A stretch of 64,000 bases of DNA from Oceanospirillum sp048265165 (lineage in GTDB: Bacteria > Pseudomonadota > Gammaproteobacteria > Pseudomonadales > Halomonadaceae): assembly GCF_048265165.1 (NCBI RefSeq), contig NZ_JBLXCD010000002.1, positions 310,001-374,000 of the forward strand, written 5' to 3'. The notes beneath the pieces are model-generated. The model had not been told where the DNA came from. It worked only from the letters and a program-made list of their open reading frames with translations, and made no database searches. The position numbers were made by a program, and so were the translations under genes. Shown here in pieces: positions 50,471-60,571 of the stretch. Numbering within the stretch: position 1 is the stretch's first letter; every line of letters starts with the position of its first letter.

Positions 50471-53400
50471 TTAAGGCTTTGCCGAATACTCTAAAAGCTC
50501 ATCAGCAGGCATAGGACGGGCAAACCAGTAGCCCTGATAACATGGGCAGCCCAACTCTCTCAGAAAGTTATACTGAGCCTCGGTTTCTACACCTTCAGCC
50601 ACCAGGTCAAGCCCAAGGCTAAGCCCCATCTGTAAAATCGCTTTCACCAGCTGAGCGTCTTTCTCATCATTTACCAGATCCTGGACAAACTCCTGTGCGA
50701 TCTTAATCTGATCAATTTTCAGTTTTTTCAGATAACCCAGAGATGAATACCCTGTTCCAAAATCATCGATGGAGCAGCACACTCCCAGCTTTTCCAGATG
50801 CCGCAGAGTTGTATTCAGGTCCTGGCCCGACTTAAGAAAAACGCCCTCAGTTATTTCTATCCAAAGAAGTCCTTTGGCAGCAGGGTATTTTGCCAGCATA
50901 AACTCGATTTGACTGACAAAATCAGGATGAGCGAAATGGCGTGAGCTGATATTGACAGATACTTTACAGTGAGCGAGCGATGTATCCTGCCAGAGCTGCA
51001 TCTGATAACACGCCTTTTCAAGTACCGCCATGCCGATATCAATAATAATCGTACTCTCCTCAGCAATGCAGATAAAAGAGCCGGGGCCGATCAAACCCTC
51101 GTCCGGGTGCTGCCAACGGATAAGAGCCTCACAACCAATCATCACGCCATTGCTGTCGTGCTGAGGCTGATAAAATAGCCTGAACTGGTCTTCTTCCAGC
51201 GCAATCCGAATCGATTTTTCCAGTTCAAGCCGGTGCATGACTTCAACCTGCATACCAGGCTCATAGAAAGCGAAAGCAGCCTTGCCAGCACTTTTAGCCC
51301 GATACATGGCTGTATCCGCCTGTTGAATATACCCTTCCGCTTCGACATCCGGTTGAGGCAGGTAGGTAATGCCGATACTGGCGCTAACTTTATGGCGATG
51401 CCCTTTCAGGTCAAACGGCTCTTCCAGTACCTGCAGAATACGCTCTGCCACATGGGCGGCCTGGTCCATAACAAAATCGGCGGAGTCTACATCACCGGGT
51501 AACAGAAAAAGAAACTCATCTCCCCCAAAGCGGCTGAAAATATCTTCCGCTCTTAAGGTAGCACTCAACCGTTCAGCAACCGCCTTAAGCAACTCATCCC
51601 CCATCTCATGGCCGAGGGAGTCATTCAGCATCTTAAAGTCATCCAGATCCATAAACATCAGAGCACTAAAGTCATTATGACGTCCACAGTGCATCAGCTG
51701 ATGGCGCAGAGACTCCATAAAGAGATCACGGTTCGGAAGCTCCGTTATAGAGTCATAGTAAGCCAGATAACGAATTCGCTCCTCACTGGCTTTTTTATCC
51801 GTAATATCCAGGAATGCCGCAACATAGTGTGTGGTTCCTCCCTGCCCAAGAGTATCAACGGCAGTAATCGTCACCAGCTCTGGGAAGATAGAGCCATCCT
51901 TACGCTTATTCCAGATCTCTCCATGCCAGTGCCCCTGCAGAATCAGAGACTGCCAAAGCTTGCGATAAAAATTATTACCGTGCCGCCCAGACTTGAGAAT
52001 ACTGATCTTGCAACCCAAAACCTCATCACTGCGATACCCCGTAATCTGGCAGAATGCTGAGTTAACCCGCTGAATCACAGTATCTGCGTCAGTAATCACA
52101 ATCGACTCATGGGTTTCAAAGGTGATAGCGGCAAGCTCCAGCGCCTGAGCAGAGCGACGCTGCTCTGTGATATCCCGAGCAACAATGGATAGAAAATGAT
52201 TGCTGGAAGCATTGCTCCCCCCCATCAGTACACGCTCTCCCTTAAGGGACAGATGGCACTGATCAGAGCCGTTTTCACTACGAAGCGTACATTCAATATC
52301 AAGACGCTGGCCTCTTAAGGCGGCATCCAGAGCCTGCTCAACGACAGAGACCTGAGCAGGTATCACCTGCTGTAAAAAAAGCGCATCGCTGGCAATATGA
52401 ACGCCGGGGTCCAACCCCAAAAGCCGGTAAAACTCATTTGACCACTGGTGCGGACGACCGTTATGTGCCCACTCCCAGCTCCCCATCTGAGCAATACGCT
52501 GAGACTCTGCCAGCAACTCGTTACTCTTTTGCAGCTCACGGGTTCGTATATGAACCTGCCGGGAAACTTCTGCAGTACGACCGGCCTGTACCAACAGAAC
52601 ACCGCCCAGCACAGCAGATACAAAAAAGCCGCCAGTCAGGACAAAATATAAGCCCCAGGAGTACCCCATTAGCTGCCGGGAGGCCCACTGTTCCATCACC
52701 CAAACATCAGCACCAACCTGAATCTCCGAACGGTATGCCAGCTTATCTCTCCTTTCATTAGAGAAACCATCGCTCAAATAATAGGGCTGATCCTCCAGGC
52801 CTTTCGGGTAGAGTTTTACACCGTTCTGCTGAAGCTCGTGTCGCCTGAGAACTTCATTCACCAGGTCTGCCATACGAACTACTGCAACGACATAACCTGC
52901 CAGAGCATCAAGGCGTTCGCCTTCACTATCCGGTGTACTCCTGCTGTGAAAAGCAGGCAAAAAAATCAGGGCTCCTTCCTGCTCACCATTCTCCTGGACC
53001 AGGTGAATAGGTGCAGTTGCGCTGGGTAACCCTGATTGAACCGCTTTCTCCAGAGCCTCTCTGCGTAAGGGATTGGACAAGACATCAAAGCCCAATGCCG
53101 CCTGGTTAACATCAAAAGGCTCAATCAGAGTTACAACCACGTAGCTATCTCGGTTTTCAGCTCGAACCAGCCCATAAACCGGGTGCCGCTCCTGGATCAT
53201 AAAAGGTACATTGCCATACACATTACGCATATGAAGCACAAATTCATCCCGCTCATGGCCTTTTAGATAGATATTCCAGGAAAGGCCATGCAGGCTGCCC
53301 TGACGCTGTAGCATCTCATTAGCAAAGCGCTCAAAGTCTGCTGGCGACAGGTCAAAGTCAGAATAAATAAAGCCTCTGAGGTTATAAAGTTGGCTGATAT

Positions 53401-54115
53401 GAGCATCCAGCTCTGTCTGAATAGCTAAGGCAAAAGCCCGGGCCTGGCCCTCGAAACGGTTTTTCTGGGTCTCTTCTTCTTTTTCCAGTCCCTGCCGGTA
53501 CATAAGAATGGTAAAAAAGATAATCAGTACTAAAGGAAGACCTACAGATAGGCGCTGGGCACGCCAATAGCGACGAGGTAAAGCAAACGCCAGAAACATT
53601 AAAGGTGTAAAGACAATCACCCCGATCGTATCGCCAACCCACCAGGTCAACCAGTTGATCTGCGCCCCTTCCAGGGCCATTACACCGGAACTGACCAGAT
53701 ATCCCACACAGAAGGTGGCACTCACCAGGCAGGCAACAGGCCCGGCGAGAAGCAAGAACCGGATAATGTCACCAGCCTTATTAAGCCGCGAGGGGTAGCC
53801 TACATAGCGGCGAACCAGAAAAGCCCCAAACAACGCCTGAGCAGCCGATGCACTGGCGATCCAGGCCATAGAAAGCACACTGCCCAACGATGGCAGCGCC
53901 AGCCCGTGCTGATTGAGAATATTAACCAGGAAAGATGCCAGCCAAACACCAACAACCCCCGGGGATCGCCAGATCAGAGTAGAGGCGAGCGCCACACCTG
54001 ATGGTGGCCATATAGCCGTTGCATAACCCGGAGGAATAGCCAACTGCAGACCTAAAAAGCCTGCAATAATATTGACTGAGAGAACCAGTAAAACAACCAA
54101 AAAAAAGTGCTGCAC
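50471..54115 (-). CDS. MASE1-CHASE-PAS-PAS-GGDEF-EAL c-di-GMP protein
   Basis: A 1214-residue membrane sensor for cyclic di-GMP turnover. Order: MASE1-type membrane region (about 1-215, opening with IPPGYATAIWPPSGVALAS), CHASE periplasmic sensor (~230-450) and a membrane helix (~485-508). Two PAS domains follow (~525-650 and 665-790), then GGDEF (~800-955, motif RFGGDEF intact) and EAL (~970-1210, EALIRW, with NISSRHF and DDFGTGYSSLGYLKKL intact). Both catalytic domains look active, so it may be bifunctional. It converges on fau with a 19-base gap. Confidence 0.93.
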   Translation of the reverse strand: MQHFFLVVLLVLSVNIIAGFLGLQLAIPPGYATAIWPPSGVALASTLIWRSPGVVGVWLASFLVNILNQHGLALPSLGSVLSMAWIASASAAQALFGAFLVRRYVGYPSRLNKAGDIIRFLLLAGPVACLVSATFCVGYLVSSGVMALEGAQINWLTWWVGDTIGVIVFTPLMFLAFALPRRYWRAQRLSVGLPLVLIIFFTILMYRQGLEKEEETQKNRFEGQARAFALAIQTELDAHISQLYNLRGFIYSDFDLSPADFERFANEMLQRQGSLHGLSWNIYLKGHERDEFVLHMRNVYGNVPFMIQERHPVYGLVRAENRDSYVVVTLIEPFDVNQAALGFDVLSNPLRREALEKAVQSGLPSATAPIHLVQENGEQEGALIFLPAFHSRSTPDSEGERLDALAGYVVAVVRMADLVNEVLRRHELQQNGVKLYPKGLEDQPYYLSDGFSNERRDKLAYRSEIQVGADVWVMEQWASRQLMGYSWGLYFVLTGGFFVSAVLGGVLLVQAGRTAEVSRQVHIRTRELQKSNELLAESQRIAQMGSWEWAHNGRPHQWSNEFYRLLGLDPGVHIASDALFLQQVIPAQVSVVEQALDAALRGQRLDIECTLRSENGSDQCHLSLKGERVLMGGSNASSNHFLSIVARDITEQRRSAQALELAAITFETHESIVITDADTVIQRVNSAFCQITGYRSDEVLGCKISILKSGRHGNNFYRKLWQSLILQGHWHGEIWNKRKDGSIFPELVTITAVDTLGQGGTTHYVAAFLDITDKKASEERIRYLAYYDSITELPNRDLFMESLRHQLMHCGRHNDFSALMFMDLDDFKMLNDSLGHEMGDELLKAVAERLSATLRAEDIFSRFGGDEFLFLLPGDVDSADFVMDQAAHVAERILQVLEEPFDLKGHRHKVSASIGITYLPQPDVEAEGYIQQADTAMYRAKSAGKAAFAFYEPGMQVEVMHRLELEKSIRIALEEDQFRLFYQPQHDSNGVMIGCEALIRWQHPDEGLIGPGSFICIAEESTIIIDIGMAVLEKACYQMQLWQDTSLAHCKVSVNISSRHFAHPDFVSQIEFMLAKYPAAKGLLWIEITEGVFLKSGQDLNTTLRHLEKLGVCCSIDDFGTGYSSLGYLKKLKIDQIKIAQEFVQDLVNDEKDAQLVKAILQMGLSLGLDLVAEGVETEAQYNFLRELGCPCYQGYWFARPMPADELLEYSAKP

Positions 54116-54222
54116 GGGCGATCCTTAGAAAAGCGTCAGAATTCCAGCCGATATTGCATTCCTACAGAAGCAGGCAATCATATCCCTCTTTCCTCTGATT
54201 CAGATTAGCAGGTTGCAAACAA

Positions 54223-54251
54223 AAAACCCCACGACATTAGTGTGGGGTTTT
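54223..54251 (-). terminator. Rho-independent terminator after the small membrane protein gene
   Basis: AAAACCCCAC and GTGGGGTTTT form a 10-bp stem with a nine-base loop; on the minus strand the stem is followed by TTTTTTG. It lies ~90 bases past the stop of the 30-residue gene. A further bulged hairpin (GCAAGTC..GACTTGC, about 54299-54333) lies between. Confidence 0.85.
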
Positions 54252-54341
54252 GAGTCGGCAGCATCCGGTAAGGATGTCACTGATAAGGCTTCACGTCAGG
54301 CAAGTCTGGTCATCCACAGGAGGATGACTTGCAACAAACAA

Positions 54342-54434
54342 TCAGAGCAATCCCTGCGCATAGCTTGTCACCACGACCCCTAATCCAAATACCAGTATCA
54401 GTACTGTCACCAGATCAGGCTGTTTTCTTTTCAT
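54342..54434 (-). CDS. 30-residue single-helix membrane protein
   Basis: A short reading frame (starts MKRKQPDLVTVLILVFGLGV) with a basic N-terminus and one 18-20-residue hydrophobic helix, expected to insert N-in into the inner membrane. GCAGGGA lies 6 bases before the ATG, and a strong terminator follows at 54223-54251, as expected for a transcribed unit. It is too short for most gene finders. It lies 251 bases downstream of ilvA in the same direction; that gap shows nothing else convincing. Function unknown. Confidence 0.65.
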   Translation of the reverse strand: MKRKQPDLVTVLILVFGLGVVVTSYAQGLL

Positions 54435-54685
54435 GGTTATTCCCTGCTGTTATCACTTGAGCTTAAAACCAAATAAAAAACGAAACGCCCTAAAACCAGA
54501 CAAAAACTATCCAGATTGAGGCTTTCTTTTCATTCTATAGAGGTGCGACTGCTTTGCAATACATACCTCAATTACCTTTTTTATCGGCAGATGGTTGCCG
54601 TTATCTGTCCCAAAAACCGATACTCAGAATGATAAGCAAAAACAACACCAGCACAGCATCTCAGGTGAAGATCCCCAACATGCAC

Positions 54686-56197
54686 TTACTGCAAGAACAG
54701 CTGATATGCAGGATTTTCACTCTCATCCCAATAGCGATATCCGATACGATCCAGATACTCAGAAACTTTTTTCTTATCCTGCTCAGGAACCTGCATACCG
54801 ATCAATACACGGCCATATGCGGCACCATGATTCCGATAGTGAAACAGAGAGATATTCCAGTTTTGTCCCAGGTTATTCAGAAAATTCAGCAAGGCTCCCG
54901 GACGCTCGGGGAACTCAAAGCGGAACAGCTGTTCATGCTCAACATCATCATTACGCCCGCCTCCCAGGTGGCGGATATGCAGCTTAGCCATCTCATTATC
55001 ACTTAGATCGATGGTCGGGTAGCCCTTCTCCTCCAGAGACTGAATCAGCTCGGCCCGGTCATTGATATCTTTTAGCTGAATACCGACAAAAATTTTGGCA
55101 TCACGACTATCCGAATAGCGATAATTAAATTCAGTGACCATACGGCGACCAACAATTTTACAAAACTGCTTAAAACTACCGGGATGCTCAGGAATCGTCA
55201 CCGCCAAAATCGCTTCGCGCTTCTCACCCAGCTCAGCACGCTCTGCAATATGCTGTAAACGGTCAAAGTTGGTATTGGCTCCGGAGTTAATACAGATCAG
55301 AGTTTCACCTTCCACCGCATTCTGCTGAACATATTTTTTCAAGCCAGCTAATGATAGTGCGCCGGAAGGCTCAGACACCGCACGGGTATCTTCAAACACA
55401 TCTTTTACAGCTGCACAAATTTCGTCAGTAGTCACCGTGACCACCTCGTCAACAAAATGCCGGGCAATACGAAATGGCTCTTCACCAATCTGAGCAACAG
55501 CAACCCCCTCTGCAAAAATTCCAACCTGATCCAGCACAACCCTTTCACCGGCATCCAGTGCCGCTTTCAGGCAAGCCGCATCCTGCGCCTCGACACCAAT
55601 CACTTTGATCTCAGGGCGCAAATACTTCACATAAGCGGCGATACCTGCGATCAGTCCTCCACCGCCAACCGGAACAAAAATAGCATCGATATCCGCCGGG
55701 TACTGACGCAGAATTTCCATCGCCACCGTACCCTGACCTGCAATCACCTCTGGATGATCATAGGGAGGAATATAGGTGTAACCTTTTTCAGCCACCTGTT
55801 CCTGCGCATACTGAGAAGCTTCGGCAAAAGCATCACCTTTCAGAATCACCTTCGCACCTCGGGCTTTTGCAGAAGCGACTTTGATCTCCGGGGTGATTTT
55901 CGGCATCACAATCGTTGCCTTGACGCCCATATGTTTTGCAGCCATCGCCACACCCTGAGCATGATTACCGGCAGATGCGGTGATCACACCCCGGGCTTTC
56001 TCTTCATCTGACAGCTGGGCCATGGCGTTGTAGGCACCGCGTAACTTAAAAGAGAAAACCGGCTGAAGATCTTCACGCTTAATCAAAATCGTGTTGTTCA
56101 GGCGCTTGGAGAGAAAACGGGCCTCACTCAGAGGGGTTTCTTTGGCCACATCGTATACACGAGCCTGCAAAATGCGTTTTACGTATCTTTCCAACAT
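54686..56197 (-). CDS. ilvA: Threonine ammonia-lyase, biosynthetic
   Basis: PLP enzyme converting threonine to 2-oxobutyrate for isoleucine synthesis. It has 503 residues. The PLP lysine is in FSFKLRGAYNAM near residue 54; other PLP contacts are ASAGNHAQGVA, VGGGGLIAGIA and the C-terminal INSGAN. Two ACT-like regulatory domains (~325-503, e.g. PEHPGSFKQF and PERPGALLNFL) bind isoleucine and valine, so this is the feedback-regulated form. The ATG at 56197 starts MLERYVKRILQARVYDVA, typical of IlvA. It diverges from rpiA as in many gammaproteobacteria. Confidence 0.96.
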   Translation of the reverse strand: MLERYVKRILQARVYDVAKETPLSEARFLSKRLNNTILIKREDLQPVFSFKLRGAYNAMAQLSDEEKARGVITASAGNHAQGVAMAAKHMGVKATIVMPKITPEIKVASAKARGAKVILKGDAFAEASQYAQEQVAEKGYTYIPPYDHPEVIAGQGTVAMEILRQYPADIDAIFVPVGGGGLIAGIAAYVKYLRPEIKVIGVEAQDAACLKAALDAGERVVLDQVGIFAEGVAVAQIGEEPFRIARHFVDEVVTVTTDEICAAVKDVFEDTRAVSEPSGALSLAGLKKYVQQNAVEGETLICINSGANTNFDRLQHIAERAELGEKREAILAVTIPEHPGSFKQFCKIVGRRMVTEFNYRYSDSRDAKIFVGIQLKDINDRAELIQSLEEKGYPTIDLSDNEMAKLHIRHLGGGRNDDVEHEQLFRFEFPERPGALLNFLNNLGQNWNISLFHYRNHGAAYGRVLIGMQVPEQDKKKVSEYLDRIGYRYWDESENPAYQLFLQ

Positions 56198-56378
56198 CTG
56201 TTTCTTCACTCTCTGCACAACACAATAGATTCGTTATTTATAGGGCTTTACCATAGGGGCGACTATCTTATGCCTTAAGGCAAGATAACGTCTACAGCTT
56301 ACCGGGCTTAGCCCGTATAATGAGCGGGAATTTTATCCAAAAGCGTTTAAAACAGATCTCAAGCAGGCTCATATCCCC

Positions 56379-57053
56379 ATGACTCAAGACGAACTGAAAA
56401 AAGCGGTTGCCCAGGCGGCACTGGAAGAAGTTAAGAAAATCATTGATAAAGACAGCATTGTTGGGGTTGGTACCGGCTCCACTGCCAACTTCTTTATTGA
56501 TGCGCTGGCCACCATCAAACTGGATTTTGATGGTGCCGTAGCCAGTTCCGAAGCAACCCGGGAACGTCTGCAGGCTCATGGTATCACCGTGTACGATCTG
56601 AACGGTGTTGGCACGGTTCCGGTCTATGTTGACGGTGCAGATGAAGTAAACGGCCGTCTACACATGGTCAAAGGTGGTGGTGGTGCACTAACCCGCGAAA
56701 AAATTATCGGTGCCGCCTCTCAGACATTTATCTGTATTGCTGATGAAAGTAAGCAGGTGGACATTCTGGGTGGATTCCCGCTGCCAGTTGAAGTGATTCC
56801 AATGGCACGCAGCTACGTAGCTCGTGAGCTGGTAAAAATGGGAGCAAACCCGATGTACCGTGAAGACTTCGTCACCGACAACGGTAACGTCATTCTGGAT
56901 CTGTACAATTTTCCGATCGATGACCCTTTAACCATCGAACAAAAGATCAACAACATCACAGGTGTTGTGACCAACGGCCTGTTTGCCTTGCGCCCGGCAG
57001 ATATACTGCTGCTCGGTTGTGCGGATGGTGTTAAAAGCCTTAAAGCCAAATAA
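56379..57053 (+). CDS. rpiA: Ribose-5-phosphate isomerase A
   Basis: Interconverts ribose-5-phosphate and ribulose-5-phosphate in the pentose phosphate pathway. It has 224 residues. Signatures are VGVGTGSTANFFIDAL, SSEATRERL, VDGADEVN, and KGGGGALTREKI. It is monocistronic, diverging from ilvA and followed by a clear terminator. Confidence 0.97.
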   Translation: MTQDELKKAVAQAALEEVKKIIDKDSIVGVGTGSTANFFIDALATIKLDFDGAVASSEATRERLQAHGITVYDLNGVGTVPVYVDGADEVNGRLHMVKGGGGALTREKIIGAASQTFICIADESKQVDILGGFPLPVEVIPMARSYVARELVKMGANPMYREDFVTDNGNVILDLYNFPIDDPLTIEQKINNITGVVTNGLFALRPADILLLGCADGVKSLKAK

Positions 57054-57069
57054 ATCACAGGCTTTCAGA

Positions 57070-57098
57070 AAGCGACAGTCCTGCACTGTCGCTTATTT
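57070..57098 (+). terminator. Terminator of rpiA
   Basis: AAGCGACAGT and ACTGTCGCTT form a perfect 10-bp stem with a five-base loop followed by ATTTTTG. The convergent gene at 57126 could use it too. Confidence 0.92.
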
Positions 57099-57125
57099 TT
57101 GCATTTCATCCCCACAGCCATCAGG

Positions 57126-57803
57126 TCAGGCTACGACAGACCCTGAGACCTGAAGAAGAGACTTATGCTGTCGGTTCTTTATCGACATTTCAAACGTATC
57201 ACCTGAGTTCAGTGCCGCAACTCCCGCCGGTGTCCCCGTCAGAATCACATCCCCAGCTTCAAGTGTGAAAATATGACTGATAAAGCTTACCAACTCCGCC
57301 ATTGGGGTGATCATCTGATCCGTGCTCCCTTGTTGACGTTGCTGCCCGTTTACATTCAGATTAATTTCAAGAAACTGCTCGCAGGTAGGTCCACAGGGAA
57401 TAAAGCCTGAAAGGGGAGCCGAGCCATCAAAAGCTTTAGCTACCTCCCACGGATGACCTTTCTCCTTAAGCTGGCTCTGCAGATCACGTAAGGTGAGATC
57501 CAGTGCCAGTCCCACACCGACAATATTGGTCATTGCTTCTTCAGGGCTCACCTTACGGATGGTATCCCCTACCAGTAATGCAACCTCTGCCTCATGATGA
57601 CACTCACCCTGGCCTTCAGGCAGCACCAAAGGCTGAGCAATATCCACAGCTGCCGTAGACGGTTTAATAAACAGAAGCGGTTTTGCCGGAATCGGGTTGT
57701 TCAGTTCCTTAGCATGTTCCGCATAATTACGCCCAATACAAACAATCTTACCCAGGGTCCATGGCGTTGGCTTGCTATCAGCCCATTGCAGGTTAAAGGC
57801 CAT
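57126..57803 (-). CDS. Fumarylacetoacetate hydrolase family protein
   Basis: A 225-residue FAH-fold protein of the small YcgM type, which includes acylpyruvases and oxaloacetate tautomerase or decarboxylase activities. Metal ligands are the Glu pair in HHEAEVALLVG and the Asp in LALDLTLRDLQ. The opening has KIVCIGRNYAEHAKEL and the end ILTGTPAGVA. AAGGAACTCTGAT before the ATG supports the start. The exact substrate is not determined. Confidence 0.88.
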   Translation of the reverse strand: MAFNLQWADSKPTPWTLGKIVCIGRNYAEHAKELNNPIPAKPLLFIKPSTAAVDIAQPLVLPEGQGECHHEAEVALLVGDTIRKVSPEEAMTNIVGVGLALDLTLRDLQSQLKEKGHPWEVAKAFDGSAPLSGFIPCGPTCEQFLEINLNVNGQQRQQGSTDQMITPMAELVSFISHIFTLEAGDVILTGTPAGVAALNSGDTFEMSIKNRQHKSLLQVSGSVVA

Positions 57804-58017
57804 ATCAGAGTTCCTTTTATTATCAATATCATCTTTTTTTTACAGGGATAACATTATTATCCGCCATAAATTTGCTTTTCTACAAGATTTTCATCCTGTT
57901 CTTAAAATCAATAACGCACAATACTTTAGTCGCAAGAACTTGTTCTGGACTAGCAAATCAAAACTGACGCACTAGAATTGCCGCCCTAACAATGAGGCTG
58001 CTATGAGGATATAGATT

Positions 58018-59766
58018 ATGACCAAGGATGACGTCAATGTTTCCCAAGGAATACGTCGCTCCCTCAAAATCAGCCTGATTACACCCTTTATTGTCCTAAT
58101 GCTGCTGGTCACTTTTGTTATTTCAACACTTAGTTACCTGGTTGGCAGCAATGCACTGGCTTCACTCTCAAAGCAACTCCTGACCGAACAGACAGAGCGA
58201 ATCAGTCTTGTCGTTGATCGACACATGTATGGTTCAGGAGCCGTCCTGGAAACCGCATTCCCCCACGAATTAAGCGCCTCATCAGACCTGAAAGACGATC
58301 TGCCTGCCATGCGTGAACGCTTCTGGACTGCAACTGCTCTCTACCCTGAGTCAAATAACTACGTTTACTACGGCAATGAAGCGGGACAGAGCTTTGGGCT
58401 GAAACGCTCCAGGGAGGAACCTGCGGAGATTCGCCTCTGTCTCGACAACGATGTTACACGCAACCGTTATCGACTGGATAGCCTCGGTGACAACCCGGAG
58501 TTTCTCTACCGGGAAAGCAAGCCCTTTGATCCGCGAGAACGCCCTTGGTACAGAACGGTTCAGCACAAAACAAAACATACCTGGACCGCTGTTTATGTCG
58601 ACTTCTCCTCCGAGGATTTAGTGGTCACCCGTGCTCGCCAGGTACTCTCTGCTGAAGGTAAAACACAAGGTGTCGTTGCCACCGACCTACCCCTCTCACA
58701 GCTGAACCGGTTTGTACAACAGCTCAGAGTCTCAAAGGATGCCCGTACCGCCATTGTCGAGCCAAATGGTATGCTCATTGCGGCCTCATTTTCGCCCAAC
58801 GTAGAACGTATTGGGAACGAAGTGAAGCGGGTCAATGGGATAAAGACTCAGGACCCTCTGTTTAACAGTTTATTGAATAAGTACCTTCCGCAGTTCTCAA
58901 CGATAGATCCCAAAGCACCTGCAGCAGTCACTCTGACTAACGCCCCGGATGGCACTCAAGTTCTGGTCGCCTATAAGCGCATCACCGATGATGCCGGATT
59001 AGACTGGGTAGCATTAATTATCGAACCCTATTCAGATGTTATTGGCAGCAGTATCCGCCTGACAGTCTGGTTGGCTCTGGCAAGCCTGCTGGCCATTATT
59101 ATCGCCATCACGATCGGTTCTCGCCGTCTGGGTCATGTTGCCAATGTTATCCGCAGCCTGGCGACAACGGTCAGTCAGTTTGGCGACGGCAAAAGGGTCA
59201 GCCCTATTACCACCAAGCGCGATGATGAGATCGGCCTGCTGGCGACCAGTTTCAAAAAAATGCAGCAGCAGCTATTTACCGATCAGCTCACGGGCACGGC
59301 TAACCGCAATGCCCTGCAGCCTTATCTGGAACGCCAGATCACTATCGCTGCAGAGAAAAAACAGCAAGTGGCATTACTATTCATCGACCTGAATAAGTTC
59401 AAACCACTGAACGATACCTGGGGCCATATCAATGGAGATCTGGCACTCAGGGAGATCAGTCTGCGCTTGCAACAGATCATCGGTGAAGACGATATACTGG
59501 CCAGGCTGGGTGGTGATGAGTTTGTAATCGTACTCTCAGCACCTGCAGATGATGCTCATATCAAAACAACAACGGACGCCGTCTACGAACAGGTATCTAA
59601 GCCTCTTCAGACTTTGGATGGAATACCCGAAGGCACTGAAGTTTCCCTTGGAGCGTCCATCGGCGTTGCCTGTTATCCAGAGGATGGGCTGGATGCACAG
59701 ACACTGCTTGATGCTGCGGATCAGAAAATGTACGCCGACAAAAAGAAGCAAAGAGCCGGGCGCTGA
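58018..59766 (+). CDS. Cache-HAMP-like GGDEF diguanylate cyclase
   Basis: A 582-residue membrane protein. A helix (about 18-42) is followed by a dCache periplasmic sensor (~45-330, with PWYRTVQHKTKHTWTAVYVD and ARQVLSAEGKTQGVVATDLP as separate blocks) and a second helix (~338-365). A short HAMP-like linker leads to a GGDEF domain (~415-580) with RLGGDEFVIVLS intact. The usual inhibitory RxxD site is absent: the matching residues before the motif read GEDD. It is expected to make cyclic di-GMP without product inhibition. GAGGA precedes the ATG. Upstream is an AT-rich 214-base gap to the FAH-family gene. Confidence 0.92.
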   Translation: MTKDDVNVSQGIRRSLKISLITPFIVLMLLVTFVISTLSYLVGSNALASLSKQLLTEQTERISLVVDRHMYGSGAVLETAFPHELSASSDLKDDLPAMRERFWTATALYPESNNYVYYGNEAGQSFGLKRSREEPAEIRLCLDNDVTRNRYRLDSLGDNPEFLYRESKPFDPRERPWYRTVQHKTKHTWTAVYVDFSSEDLVVTRARQVLSAEGKTQGVVATDLPLSQLNRFVQQLRVSKDARTAIVEPNGMLIAASFSPNVERIGNEVKRVNGIKTQDPLFNSLLNKYLPQFSTIDPKAPAAVTLTNAPDGTQVLVAYKRITDDAGLDWVALIIEPYSDVIGSSIRLTVWLALASLLAIIIAITIGSRRLGHVANVIRSLATTVSQFGDGKRVSPITTKRDDEIGLLATSFKKMQQQLFTDQLTGTANRNALQPYLERQITIAAEKKQQVALLFIDLNKFKPLNDTWGHINGDLALREISLRLQQIIGEDDILARLGGDEFVIVLSAPADDAHIKTTTDAVYEQVSKPLQTLDGIPEGTEVSLGASIGVACYPEDGLDAQTLLDAADQKMYADKKKQRAGR

Positions 59767-59788
59767 AGGCTCTGAAGCCATTATGTTT

Positions 59789-59828
59789 ACCAGCGGCCCT
59801 TATAACAGAGGGCGGCTGGTCACTTTTT
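59789..59828 (+). terminator. Terminator of the GGDEF gene
   Basis: ACCAGC-GCCCT and AGGGC-GCTGGT pair with one internal mismatch around a short loop, followed by CACTTTTTCT. Confidence 0.75.
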
Positions 59829-59857
59829 CTAGATTCAGTGCAAACATCACATAGCGT

Positions 59858-60571
59858 TTATAGCCCGAAGAACGGTTGCATCAACTTTGGAATCCAGCCC
59901 TCAAATTTAAGCGGTGCATCGGTGACAATCAGGCAGATACAATCCTGGTCACGGTCAGCAATAGGCTGATGTTTAATATCCGGATCAAGATCTGCAACAT
60001 CACCAGCGCAAAGCCGACCCGTTTCATCACAGTAGGAGCCACTAAGAATTAGCGTCAGCTCACTACCATTATGGCCATGGCTTGGCATACAGGTACCAGG
60101 AGATATTTTCAGTAGGCGTACCGCCTTATCTTGGCAAAACTCTGGCTGATCGAATTTAATCTGGCTAATACCCGGCGCTAAACGTTGCCAGTTTTGATCT
60201 GTCTCCAGCCATTTAGCAACCGGCTCAGCCCATTCCGGCAACCAATCAGGTCGTTTAACAGGTAACTCTTCCGACTGAGAGACCGGATCAGAGTCCAGCA
60301 GATCCAGTTTTGCAAAGATATCATCCACATCGGTATTCATGACCGCCTGAGGCAGGCCATCAAGCAACCCCCCGCCAACGGCTTCGGCCTCCGCTACACG
60401 CTGACGACAGTGTTCACAACAGGCCAGATGGCACTGTAGTAGCATCTGGGAACCTGCACTTAAGCTGCCTGAAGCATAGCTCAGCAGAGTCGCATCATCC
60501 GGGTGGTGCTTGGGCGTCGAATCAGGCTGAAATGCCGGTGCCTGAGACATTGTGATATGGTTCTGTTTCAT
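59858..60571 (-). CDS. chrR: ChrR-type zinc anti-sigma factor
   Basis: Cytoplasmic anti-sigma factor that holds the ECF sigma encoded upstream until singlet oxygen (or a related photooxidant) appears. It has 237 residues. The N-terminal zinc anti-sigma domain has the H-x3-C-x2-C motif in CHLACCEHCRQRV near residue 45. The C-terminal cupin domain (~135-225) contains CMPSHGHNGSELTLILSG and DIKHQPIADRDQDC, carrying the likely metal ligands. Its ATG overlaps the rpoE stop (ATGA) with GGAG upstream. Confidence 0.92.
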   Translation of the reverse strand: MKQNHITMSQAPAFQPDSTPKHHPDDATLLSYASGSLSAGSQMLLQCHLACCEHCRQRVAEAEAVGGGLLDGLPQAVMNTDVDDIFAKLDLLDSDPVSQSEELPVKRPDWLPEWAEPVAKWLETDQNWQRLAPGISQIKFDQPEFCQDKAVRLLKISPGTCMPSHGHNGSELTLILSGSYCDETGRLCAGDVADLDPDIKHQPIADRDQDCICLIVTDAPLKFEGWIPKLMQPFFGL

